Source of the DNA: Hirundichthys speculiger
Taxonomy: Eukaryota; Chordata; Actinopteri; Beloniformes; Exocoetidae
DNA: 64,000 bases
Assembly (NCBI GenBank): GCA_018398805.1
Contig: JAGFBZ010000289.1
Location: 3,055,001-3,119,000 of the forward strand
Reading direction: 5' to 3'
Both the position numbers and the translations under genes were made by a program. Below are positions 1 through 10,660 of this stretch, piece after piece (position 1 is the stretch's first letter; each line of letters starts with the position of its first letter). The notes below the pieces were generated by a model. It did not search any database, had not been told where the DNA came from, and saw only the letters and a program-made list of their open reading frames with translations.

Positions 1-116
1 ACAGAAGTCCAACAGCAAAAGACCACTCAGGTTCAGATCAGAGAGGCTGTTCCTACCAATCACGCCCTTCCAGGTACCACTGTCGTTGTCCATGTGAGCA
101 TTGAAATCCCCCAGCA

Positions 117-487
117 CAGCCATTCCCAAACTTCAGAATACCAAGGCCAAATTTGAAATGTGAAAAATCTCCGTGGCCCTCCGAAACCTTTAATCACAAC
201 TGTGATCAACATCCAGGACTAGAGGCTATGTTCTGATATTAATGTAAGGAGTCAACAAATAAAGTGACACAAGTTGAGATAACGGTAGAATAACACTTAA
301 CTGGTTTGTTTTGTTACTTCTCAATGTTTTTAAATCATGTTATTAATATTTTACAGTAATTAAAACATATTTTAAAAAGATAAAAGATTTAAAGCATATT
401 TATTTAATTTTAATAACCTCTCACGGCCCACCTGCAGTACCACAACAGCCCACCAGGGGGTCGTGGCCCACACTTTGGGAATCACTG
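117..487. mobile_element. Non-autonomous hAT element inside the LINE
   Basis: The 371-bp element is flanked by perfect 8-bp copies of CCCCAGCA (109-116 and 488-495), the target duplication length of hAT transposons. Its ends are imperfect inverted repeats: CAGCCATTCCCAAAC on the left, and the complement of a right end reading TTTGGGAATCACTG. Removing the element and one target copy rejoins the endonuclease reading of the host LINE. No transposase is present. Confidence 0.8.
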
Positions 488-546
488 CCCCAGCAGAATC
501 AAGGAGGCCCTATAGGGGCACTTTTCAGCACCCCCATCAAGGACTC

Positions 547-720
547 CAAGAAGGCTGGGCACTCTAAACTGTCATTTGGGGCATAGGCGCAGATGACAGT
601 CACAGTCCATTTCCCAACCCAAAGAAACCCAACCCAAGAAGGCTGGGTACTCCGAACTGTCATTCGGCACATTGGCGAGGCACACATGACAGTCAGAACC
701 TATTTCCCAACCCAAAGGCG
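547..720. repeat. Imperfect tandem duplication (~85-90 bp) within the LINE
   Basis: Two adjacent blocks, about 547-627 and 632-719, both begin CCAAGAAGGCTGGG and both end with TTTCCCAACCCAAAG. They differ by scattered substitutions and a short indel. The duplication breaks the endonuclease reading frame, so it probably arose after the LINE was dead. Confidence 0.6.
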
Positions 721-1075
721 CATGGAAGCTATGCTGGGAAAAATCCAACATACAGGCTCCAAGCTGGGGGGGCTATAAGTAAGCCCACTCCAGCCTCTCA
801 CCCTGTGCAATGGCAGAGTTGAATAAGGTCCAGCTTCTCTCGAGAACTTTGGTTCACAAGCCCACACAGTGTTTAGGTGAGCCTGACTATATCTAGTCGA
901 TACCTCTTAATCTCACACACAAGCTCAGGCTCCTTCCTCATGAAGAAGGTAATGTTTCATGTTCTAGTAGCCAGTTTAGTCAGTTGGGAGTCAGTACACC
1001 AAGGCCCACACACAAAGCACAAAGCACGCGACCCTTATGGGCCTTCATGTAGGTGGTGAGCCCACAAGGAGCTAT

Positions 1076-1803
1076 TACTAATTTACAGGTTCATAATGTT
1101 ATTTTGGGACCTAAAAGAATAAGTGTTAATACTCTAGATGCTACAAAACATCTGGAATTTTCACTGATCTGATCAAAAGTAAACACCTCTAAGTGTGTCA
1201 GTTTACACCTAGTAATAATATACCATTCAACCACTTGTAATCAGACATCCCCTATGCTTTGCGCAAATGAACTTGTCGTCCATGTTAAACACTCTTCATG
1301 TTTCCTAAAATGCAGTCTCTTTGACCCAAATGTAGTCTCTTTGTAGGCCAAACGAAATGTTTCACTGCAAAAATGAGGTTTCTGAAACAGGTGGAATAAA
1401 ACCAAAAGAAATTTGAAAATATAATATAAAATATCTAATTAGCTATACTGATGATTTATTATGCTGCTTGTAATTCATTCTTGCAAATGACAAATGAACA
1501 AAACCTTAATCTTGTTGATTTACATCGTAGAATAACACTAGTTTTTCATGCATTAGTATGCATTCATTGGGAATATCATGATCAATGATATTCAAACACT
1601 TTTCTATCTTCATGTGATGATAAAAATAAACACTTGAGTTGTTTGTTTGACAAAAGTGGACATAATACTGTTTTTTTTTAAACCTTACAGTATTTTGTCT
1701 ATAGCAATGCAATTAATTGCTAATTAATAATTAATTCCTCCCTAATAGCTGTGTCAGTGTGGTCCTCTTAGTTTCTTTGTTTTCCTACCATTCAAATCTT
1801 TAG
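1076..1803 (+). other. Last intron of the neuroligin gene (3' part)
   Basis: AT-rich sequence without a recognisable gene or repeat. It ends in a pyrimidine-rich tract and a TAG acceptor at 1801-1803 directly before the neuroligin exon. The neuroligin reading frame has a stop (that same TAG) immediately upstream of 1804, so the exon must start at this acceptor. Confidence 0.6.
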
Positions 1804-2211
1804 GTGAAGCAGCTGGAGTGTGACGTTGCCTCAGCAGATGAGAGGAACAACACCCACCACCATCACACTCTGGATACGCTAGATGCTCTGGATGGTTTGG
1901 ATACCCAGGACATCTACAGCACACTGGATACCGTACGGCTCACATGCCCACCTGATTATACCCTCACCTTGCGCCGCTCACCTGACGACGTTCCCCTCAT
2001 GACCTCTCTGACCCCGGGCTCACTGCCTGTGACCCCGGGGTCGCATCCAGTTACTCCTGCAACGCCAATGACCCCAATGACACCGGGATCAGTGGTGGGG
2101 ATGAGGATGGGGCATCCTCACCAGGCATACACACACCATAGCCCATACAGTAATACACACTTGCCACATACACACATCTCCACACACACACATTCTACCA
2201 CGCGCGTATAA
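1804..2211 (+). CDS. nlgn4x: Neuroligin, last coding exon (neuroligin-4-like cytoplasmic tail)
   Basis: This exon encodes the last 135 residues of a neuroligin, a postsynaptic cell-adhesion receptor that binds presynaptic neurexins; the esterase-like ectodomain and membrane segment lie upstream of the window. It opens with VKQLE, continues with a His- and Asp-rich stretch (residues 17-45), then the hallmark block [18 protein letters not shown], and ends in the class I PDZ ligand HSTTRV before TAA (2209-2211). That ligand recruits PSD-95-type scaffolds. The first codon is GTG read as Val; it is not a start. The core block is closest to neuroligin 4, and mxra5 downstream supports this, but neuroligins 1-3 share most motifs, so the paralogue is less certain than the family. 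The usual MTPNTITMIP segment is replaced by a Thr-Pro-Gly repeat, and a CA-rich tract encodes the Thr/His run before the PDZ ligand. Confidence 0.88.
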   Translation: MKQLECDVASADERNNTHHHHTLDTLDALDGLDTQDIYSTLDTVRLTCPPDYTLTLRRSPDDVPLMTSLTPGSLPVTPGSHPVTPATPMTPMTPGSVVGMRMGHPHQAYTHHSPYSNTHLPHTHISTHTHSTTRV

Positions 2212-5200
2212 CCACAGCCAGATACCCGTACATACAGGGACATCGTTACAGCTCACACTCGTACATAGACACGCACACATACACACTTATTCACACTTAT
2301 ACACACACACAAAACCAGACTGAAATACCTCTACCAATTACCATGCAGGATTGTTAAAATGGAACAACAAATATTTTTCAGTAACAGGATGAAAAGACAG
2401 ACAGCTGTGTGTTGCATGTTGGGGAGAGAAACTGGATCCCTGGAGATGCAATTTTGTGCATCATTCGCTCATGACCTGACGAGTCAAGACATCCATCAAA
2501 ATGTCTCAAAACCTGCGTTGGATTTTAAATTTACTTTTTTTAACACCTGAAGAGGAAGATGAGGAGTGCTGTGGCAAAAGGGTCAATTATGGATTACTTT
2601 GCTGCACCGTGCAGCTGTGCAGGGGCAGAGGAACACAGATACAGATATAGAACTGAGTCAAGAAATACCACACACAGACTGCTGATGTCAACTTGAACAA
2701 CCTGTGAAATGTGAATGTAGCATTTTTTTTTTCCGTTTTTCATTAAATGTGATCAAAGGCCCAATCTGCCAAGGATCAAACTAAGCTGAGGAGAAAATTC
2801 AGCAAGCGATGGATGTAAAAACAGACAGGGAGGGAAAGGGGAATTTAAAAGACAAAGGAAAACTTAGTCAAATGGTGGGAAGGAGATTAGAATTTTATTG
2901 AGTGGGATTTCACATCTGCGAGCTCAAGGAAAAAGAAATAGAGATAGGATGATATGAAAAAACATCAACACTGAACGTGTGCCAAGAGAAGAAGTTAGAT
3001 TTAGAAGAAGAAAGGGCCGCTGAAGCGTTGCCAGATTTACTAAAGAATCACTCTAACCAGCTACATGTTAAACTCTTGTAAATAGAATGGAAAGATACAG
3101 ATGATATATTATGATTTATAGCATTTACCTGCTCTTGCATTAAAACATGACTTATTTAACCACATTATTGCTTTCATTTCAGATATTAATATATTATTGT
3201 ATAGATGTCCTGAAGCAAGGCTGGTTGTCTTTCTATCTCACCCACTGTAGTATGTACACAGTACCTTGATTTAAAAGCTATATTTGCTATGCACAGTCAT
3301 TTCAATAATTCTCAGCTATGTGAGCATTTCGGTACAAGTGTAGTAGCAAAGCTGTAAGACATTTTTCACACCGTTCTGTCAATTTCTTTGACCATCAGAT
3401 GATGAGCTAGTACTGTGTAGATAATGCAATACTGGTTTGATGATTGAGCACCAGCCAAAAACTACGAACCCTTTGAACCTAACCCCTCGTTCCTAAAGTT
3501 CTTCCTGAACGCCTTACCCTCAAAAACCCATGCATTAATTAATGTCTCTGCAGTTTGGCAGATGGACAGACAGCGACACAGACATCCAGGCAGTGATGAT
3601 TCAGGGGGTCCTAAATTACAGCATGTTTTTAAAAAAAGGATGAGAAAAAAAAAAGAAAATTCTCTCATTTTTATTCTTTACAAGGGGCTTCAGTTTTTCA
3701 AGGAGAGTACCTGATTGAACTGCCTAATGCTGACTGAAGTCTTGTCCTTTTCAAAGGCACCCATTAAGAGAATTTGGCTCAGTTGGACTGAATCTATAAT
3801 GTCACCCCCCCCTTCTTTAAACAAGAGGTTTTAACGTAAAATGTCTCCACAGTGTCAGCAAAACTCTGTATAAATATGTGGCGATGTCACCCACATGGTT
3901 TGGAGCCATATTTGATTCATGAGGTGGACTCTGGGTGAGGATTACGTGGGACGATCACTGTGGCTTTGTCTGATAATGTGAGAGAGTTGACACTGGAGGC
4001 AAACATGGCTCCAAACATGCTGCTTTTTAAGCCTTAATATCTTCTAAAAGGAGCAATATTTTTTCACATTTCTAGCATGATACAGTTGAAAAGAAGTGAA
4101 ATCTATCAATGAAATCAAATCACCATCATGTGGATATCATCACTGATTTTACTTAGGTTTTTACTGTGAGTACTCTAGGGCCATGGCTGTTACTACTTTG
4201 TGTCATTTAAATTAAATATCAAACAATTGTAAATTCAGATCAAAACTGTTGATTGAGTTTGATTGAGTGATGTATTTACAATATTTTACTGCCATAGAGG
4301 CCTCAAAAAGGCAAGGTTAAGACTTTTCACACGCTCCAACTAACTAAATGACAGCAGTTCCTGAAATTCAACCAAAGGTCCTAACACCAGTACTGAAGCA
4401 TTCCTGTTTTTCTTGGCCTTTTCCTGCCCTTTAACCTGCTTCCCTCCCACCCTTTTCCTTTCCCCTCTCAGCCTCATCCGTGTGACTACATGCAGCTTTG
4501 TCACAGTGAGGCATATTTAACCTCCTCTCATCCTAAGTAACTTCTTCATGAGAGAATTTTTGTTAATTGTTAACAGAATATGTGAAAAATGAAAGCTGAA
4601 AAATTTGAGGATGACAAGCAAAGAACGTTTACAAAATGACACAAAAATAACAAGAGTTGTTTGACTGAATTTTTTTTTTTCTTATCGGTTTATTGTCTCA
4701 GCAGATGGCTGGATTGTGACAAGCATAAAACATTTCTGCTGCATTTTTGAAAAATAAAAAATATCAGTATTTTACAGTTTATGAGCATTTTAAATGTCTC
4801 TTATGTCTTAATTTTCAAAATGTAAGGCAATGTTCAAAGAAACCTTGAGGGTAATTAAAGTGCTTCTCTTGTATTGTTCTTTTTAAAGCAACAGAAGGGA
4901 ACTTTTGCATTTTTTTTCAGAGGTTTCCTCCTGTAGGTGTGGACGCTTAAGTTGCTTTGGTGACTCAGGCCAAAATCTTTTGTTCGGTGTCTTGTTTCGT
5001 TATTCTCTTTACCCGTCCGTTCTTTATTTCTTAAGTCTCTTTGTCACCTCTGTCATGATGTACACTGGAGTTCTGTGAGCTAATTTCATTTTTGCTGACG
5101 TGTGACATGGTGCCAAGAGCAATGCATAGTTGTCGCCAGAGATGACAGAGATGGGAGTCCAGAGTTGATCTGGCTGGTTTTTACCAATAATGGGAGTAGG

Positions 5201-5494
5201 AGACCACAAATAGTTTGATGGTGCTGAATCACACATTTCTTCAAATGAAACCAGGACAGAAATAAAAAACTGTGAACTTCCATAAATAAGGAGTGCATAA
5301 GCTTGACAGGCAATTTTGAAGCTAATTTGTAAAATGGTTTGTTTTTTTATGATGAAGCATTTTGTATAAGGTGTGGGAAAACACAATTTAATTCAGACTG
5401 ACAGGCTATTTTTGAAATGCTGCATAATTAATTTAGACTTAGGATATGTCCGAGGTCAAGAAATGACCAACATAGCTGGGACACCAAACATAAT
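2212..5494 (+). other. Neuroligin 3' UTR and downstream spacer
   Basis: The stop codon is followed by a degenerate CA-rich tract (about 2255-2311), then AT-rich unique sequence. The first canonical AATAAA I see is near 4747-4752, with ATTAAA variants earlier, so the polyadenylation site cannot be fixed. The short open frames here, including 5024-5386 on the minus strand, resemble no known family. Confidence 0.4.
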
Positions 5495-5495
5495 T

Positions 5496-5838
5496 GTAGG
5501 TAAGGTAAGGTAACGTAAGATAACGTAAGGTAACACACGGTAACATAAGGTAACGTAAGGTAACGTAAGATAACGTAAGGTAACACAAGGTAAAACAAGG
5601 TAAAACAAGGTAACGTAAGATAACGTAAGGGAACGTAAGATAATGTAACATAACTTAAGGTAGCGTAAGGTACCACAAGGTAACACAAGATAACGTAAGG
5701 TAATGTAAGATAACGTAAGGTAGCGTAAGGTAACACAAGGTAAAACAAGATAACATAAGGTAATGTAAGATAACTTAAGGTAGCGTAAGGTAACATAAGG
5801 TAACCTAATGTGACGTATTGTAACGTGATGTATCGTAA
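5496..5838. repeat. 10-bp minisatellite (unit TAACGTAAGG, ~33 degenerate copies)
   Basis: A tandem array of pentamer pairs built from GTAAG and GTAAC/GTAAA. Most units match TAACGTAAGG with one or two changes, and variants such as TAACACAAGG and TAGCGTAAGG recur. Neither strand of the unit contributes stops to the three minus frames, so long spurious minus-strand frames rich in Tyr, Leu and Thr arise; they are not genes. Confidence 0.9.
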
Positions 5839-6640
5839 CCATGTCATAAAACAGTACCAAATTTGCTTCATAGCTACCAAATTGATGGTGTCAAAGAGAC
5901 TTTGGTGTCTTTTTTCTAGTATACGAAACCTTAAAATCTTTTAGTTATTTTAAAAGAACAATTAATGTTAAAAAAGCCCCCCAAAAAAGAGGAACTGACC
6001 AATGTGACTTGTGGGACACAAAAAAGTTGCATCAGTACAGGTCCGTGTGAGGGTGCTGGAATGAGAAGTTGGTAGATATAATAATACTGGGAATTTCAAC
6101 AAACCTATTTCTGCCTGTCTACTTTCATTCAGACCATGAAGCACTCACACAAACGTCGGTCTCTTAAAGGCAAGAGCATTTGAAATTGATAAGTGCAGAT
6201 GTCATAGAAGTTCCCTTCAAAAACATGAAAACATGAGGGTCATGATGACTTTATCCTGCTGTAGTGCAACAGAACAGGAGTGAGATTCCTTCACTTCTCA
6301 ATGAAATAGTCCCATACATATTTTAAACTATAAACTACAACCTTTTTCCAAAGTATTTACCTCTTTTTCTATTAAGCCAAAAAAGAAAATGCAGTAAAAA
6401 CCCACTGGACCCCTTTGTTATGGAAGTGTCCATCTCCTTTGCTGTATGCAGTAATTTTCACAACAGTATTGTAAGGTTTTGTTCTTTATAATTCTTAGAA
6501 AAGTATTCATTTTCAGACTTTATTCTCAGAATTCTACGTCTTTGTTTTTTAATGCTCTGAATCAAACAGGATCTTTAGGGACACCACCAGCAGATGGTTA
6601 GCTGATAGCTGGAAGTGACTATGCTAATATGCTACGGTCA
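5839..6640. other. Spacer, nothing recognised
   Basis: AT-rich unique sequence with no recognisable coding potential or repeat signature. Confidence 0.4.
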
Positions 6641-6841
6641 TATTTCCAGGCCAGAAATGCAAAGTTTTGCCACTTTACATTTCTGAGAAATGTCAAATAT
6701 GCTTATTTATCTATTCATTTTTTTCTTTTCATTTTATTTTGCCCTTTTTTAAAATTTTTGAAGCAATGCCTAATTAAACTAATTGCTTGTGACATAGTGG
6801 GGGACACATACTGCATACAGTGGAGGTGAATTTTCTGAAAA
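6641..6841 (+). repeat. Diverged direct repeat, copy 1
   Basis: Shares an ordered series of blocks with 7914-8080 in the same orientation. Examples are a CCAGGCC(A/T)GAAAT block, GAAGCAA, CTTGTGACA followed by a GGGACACA block, and TGAATTTTCTGAAAA at the right edge. The family is unknown; it is either an old interspersed repeat or a local duplication. Confidence 0.6.
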
Positions 6842-7913
6842 TGCTGCTAGCACGGCTCTCTACAAAAGGTTCAACATCCAACTATTTTGAAAGTCAACCA
6901 GTCAGGCTTAAAGCATCACCATATACTGTTCTTGTCTGTTACTTGGCTGCGACTAGTTTTTGGACGATAGAAACATGATGAAATCGTGTCTCGGTCAGTA
7001 AGAAGAAAGAATAGAGGTTATGGCTGCCATGTTTTAATTCTTCACATGAAGCTAAGTGCTGACTGCAGTATATTTACCAAATATGAAACTGTGAGAGTAA
7101 ATGGAAGCAAAAGTACTGTTAGATTGATTACCTTTAGCGTCACATTAGCATGGCAACTGTGGAAGTCACTACTGCAGCGAAACAAGAAGACATTAAAGTA
7201 AATCATCATGGACTATCAGCCCCCCCCAACCAGCTGGCCAGAGAGACCCAGTGAGATGAGAGAGAACCAAATTCATGGCTGACTTCCAGACCAGATTGAT
7301 GTCTCCTACATTGTGTCCCTGTTCTAATCCCATTAACAGCAGTTAATTAGATTTATGGAGGGCAACACATCAGAAAGCATGAGCTGAAGTCATGACCAGG
7401 ATGTTGTTTCGTTTCACATCAACATGTGCACAGAGGGCTGTGCTTGAAATGACTCTGAAGTGAAAAATCGCTCCAGCATCAGTTAGCTTGGTAACCATAA
7501 CCTGGATAGTGAGCTGGTGAATCAAAAATCACTTTCCCCCACAGTTTATCTGAGCATCTCAAACCTTGGATCTTATTTGATGGTATTGTCTTGATTGATT
7601 TCTTGAATCAGGTTATTTTTAATAAGTTTACACTTGGGGAATATTGCTTTGATATCATAGGTACCACCAATTTATAGCTGATTACTGTTGTATCTCCGGT
7701 TAAAGTGTTCATTTTGTTTTCTTTTTAAATGGACCATCCTAGTTTTTAATGAGGTTGGGAAGTTTTGACTTTTTCCCAAAATACCCACAGATATTGCAAG
7801 AAAAAAACATTGTTGTATACCAGTTTTTACTTCATGTCTTTTAAACACAAGTTCAAAAGAATTACAAAAATGACATATTTAGGCTTTTGTTTATTTTCTG
7901 TAAATGGAGTCTT

Positions 7914-8080
7914 TTTTCCAGGCCTGAAATACAAAATGTTACCATTTTACATTTGTATTTTTTCCCCATTTCATTGAATTTTATCTTATGTTATAATTGA
8001 AGCAACAACCATTGGCACTGTTTCCTTGTGACACATTGAGGGACACAAATAACGCCTAGTGGAGTTGAATTTTCTGAAAA
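7914..8080 (+). repeat. Diverged direct repeat, copy 2
   Basis: Partner of 6641-6841, about 1.27 kb apart. The right edges are nearly identical (GTGGAG(G/T)TGAATTTTCTG) and the middle contains indels. Confidence 0.6.
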
Positions 8081-10015
8081 CACAGGGAATCACACACGCT
8101 GGGGTTTTCCAGCCTGGGGCCTAAGTCCCTGGCATTTGAGTGAAAAATATTTATAGAAACGAAACTCTCTGACAATAGCATTGCAGTTATCCAATGTTTG
8201 CCACTGGATTTATTCTGAATGAGAAAATGATGACCAGTTACTGCTAACAGCTGCAGTGTAATGCAGTTTAACTGAGACAGAGTGCTTGAATTAGCCTATT
8301 TTCACTGAGAAGATTCAGATTGTTATTTTAAGTGTCTAACAACATTTCAGAAAGAATAGCTGAAGAGATAAAACTTTATATATGTATTCCACTTTTTTCT
8401 GTGTCTGTAGTGTCGCCACTTTTACTGCTTGTGTTATTTATATAAGGGTCCACTAACTATAAAAAGACAAATAAGTCAGGTCAGTTATTATGAGACCAAA
8501 CCATTCAGTTTGATTTGTCATAGCCTTGGACAAAGAGGAACTGCTGGCATTAATTTATGTCTATTTTCTAGGGCTGACTATTTGTCAGGGCTCTTTTTTG
8601 ACTATTTGGACGGGACATTTGAATGAGGCAGAAGTAGAGCTTCTAGAAATGATAAAGAGGATGATAAAATGAATAGCAACAGCCAGAGAAGAACAAACTC
8701 TAGCTAAGGAAATTACTTGCATTTCATCTGCAGCAGGTTTCTCTACTTGTTGAACAAAACTTGTTGAAGTTCTTGAACTTGTAGGAAAGGCGTTTTGGTG
8801 TAGGATTCCTTCTCTTACTCCACTTACAGTGCAAACATGGTGGTGTGCATTTTGTGACACAGCTAGACACAACCTCGGTGCGTCCCAGTACTCCGAAGGT
8901 AGTCAGAGTAAACTGTGACTCAGCTTTTTGCTGCCCCACTTTGGAAAAGCAAAACCAGCCTTTGTTTTTAGAAAGCTATGCATTGTATTCCAGCTGCTCA
9001 CAGGAAAGCTTTAACACTGATCCCTTCCATAGTTTTCATTATCTACACGGGCCTGTCAGTTGCAAATAAAGCACAATTTCTTTTTTGTGTTTAAATGCTT
9101 TATACAGAATAATTAAAGAGCTAGTGTTTAGCTGTGTCCATTATTACCAAATCTGAAGGAAAAAAAGAAAAATCTTTCTGGTGGTGATGTAGAATTATAT
9201 ATTTCCAATTTTACTGCTATTTGCTGAAAATACAAGAGATCACTAAATTCATCTTTCTCCGGGGAAGATAATTGTCTGCGCAGGATGTCATTGGAGCCCA
9301 TCGTAAAGTGATTTAAGTCTTGAGCAATGCTGCAGCATACTAACAGACTGGCAAAGCCAATATTCTAGAGTCATGCAGTTTAATATCGCAGCTATACAAC
9401 AAACACGATGCTGCAATGCAGAATACGATCAAATAGAGTCTGACTTTGATTTTTCTAATCACAGCCACTTGTGTGGCGCTTGTGTTGCGTCCCAAAGTCT
9501 AAAAGACTGTGACAATGTCATCTCCCCCCCTACTCTTTTCATTCTTAACAAATGAGTAGAAAGGGGTGGAGCAACAAGATGATGGGGGGAAAAGCATCTG
9601 AGCAAGGAAATATAGAAAGAGGAGCAGAAGTGGAAAATGCAAGATGAGTGATAATGGGACATGTGCAGGAAGGAGAGTGGAGGAGATAATGTAAAAGAGA
9701 GTAAATAAAGGATGCATGGAAGGAGAAGAGGAGTGAAGGGTAACTGATAAGGGTTACTCATTAAGGAATGCAACACAGCCGGCACGGTTGTTTACTGGCT
9801 GGCAGGCTCACGGCACTTCATCATTCCAGCTAAAAATTCAGAGTCACATAAACACGAGCGCAAAGACACACACATCTCTGCATACAAACATTATTGCATA
9901 TCTCCCAATCCTGATGCACGAACACTGTGGATCTGCACATGTGCACACAAACAAAGACACACACACACACACACTAATGCACGCCTCATGGCAACATGAG
10001 TCACTGAATCATTTT
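8081..10015. other. Spacer, nothing recognised apart from a short CA tract
   Basis: No coding or mobile-element signature was recognised. A CA microsatellite occupies about 9955-9974. Short open frames have no family resemblance. Confidence 0.4.
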
Positions 10016-10019
10016 CTGC

Positions 10020-10660
10020 ATGGTCTTCATCACTCTCTTCCTCTCTCTCACTATCATCCTTTTATCTCTCCACAGTGGCTTTCACCTCCTCATTTTTTCT
10101 TTTGATTTATACATGTTGTCTTTGCTCCCTCTGCCTTGCTGCTTCCTGTTGGTCCTCTCACTATCACCCTTTCCCTCCATCTTTGCTTCGTCACCCTCCT
10201 CCCCTCCACTCTCCAGTCTGAATGGGTTCCCTCTTATCTAACAACCTTGAGATGATCTTCAAAGCTTCATTGCAGCCGAGTATGTGAGGTCACAGCGTCT
10301 CTCTTTCTCCTGCTCCACTCTCATTTTGTCCTCTGTCTTCTCCTTACCACTGCACTCCACTACACTTATTTATTTGATTTTTTTTTTTTTTGCCTATCCT
10401 TACGCCATCTAATCTGTCCTCTTCCTACACTCACTCCTTCTGCATCCTTCCCTTTTCTTCCATCTCACACTCCACTTCTCTCCCCCTCTGCTCCCATCCA
10501 TCTCTACCTCATCTGCTCTCTTCACCCCTCATCAGATCTTCACTCCATCTCTGCTTGTGCCCTCCCTTGCCTCTCCTCTCCCCCAACATCCTTGTCTCTT
10601 CCCTCTTCCCTCTCCTTGTTTTTCATCCCTGGTCTCTTTGCTTTCCTTCTGACTAAAATG
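10020..10660. repeat. Pyrimidine-rich low-complexity tract
   Basis: A ~640-bp stretch heavily biased to C and T on the + strand (CTCT, CCTC and TCCC runs), with a poly-T run near 10379-10391. A shorter tract of the same bias lies at about 10940-11010. The bias produces spurious Ser/Leu/Pro-rich open frames. Confidence 0.75.

Larger units (their letters stand above)
1..1075 (-). mobile_element. LINE (non-LTR retrotransposon) endonuclease fragment, decayed
   Basis: Read on the minus strand, about 499-687 gives a peptide containing VICAYAPN and CPAFLESL. Positions 1-122 give GDFNAH followed by [10 protein letters not shown] and [14 protein letters not shown]. These are the consecutive motifs of the apurinic-type endonuclease domain of fish non-LTR retrotransposons. 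Sequence similar to the same element continues to about 1075. The coding frame is interrupted, by a hAT element at 117-487 and by an internal duplication at about 547-720. The piece lies in what should be the last intron of the neuroligin gene. The clade (RTE, L2 or other) cannot be fixed from this fragment. Confidence 0.75.

Noticed and set aside
5024..5386. 120-codon minus-strand open frame
   Set aside because: No domain, promoter or splice context was recognised, and an overlapping frame of similar quality exists; treated as chance.
5428..5880. Three overlapping minus-strand open frames of 70-150 codons
   Set aside because: They are translations of the 10-bp minisatellite; the Tyr/Leu/Thr repeats follow from the unit sequence and no flanking gene structure exists.
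10390..10656. Ser/Leu/Pro-rich open frames in the 10-kb region
   Set aside because: They follow from the pyrimidine-rich tract; there are no conserved motifs.
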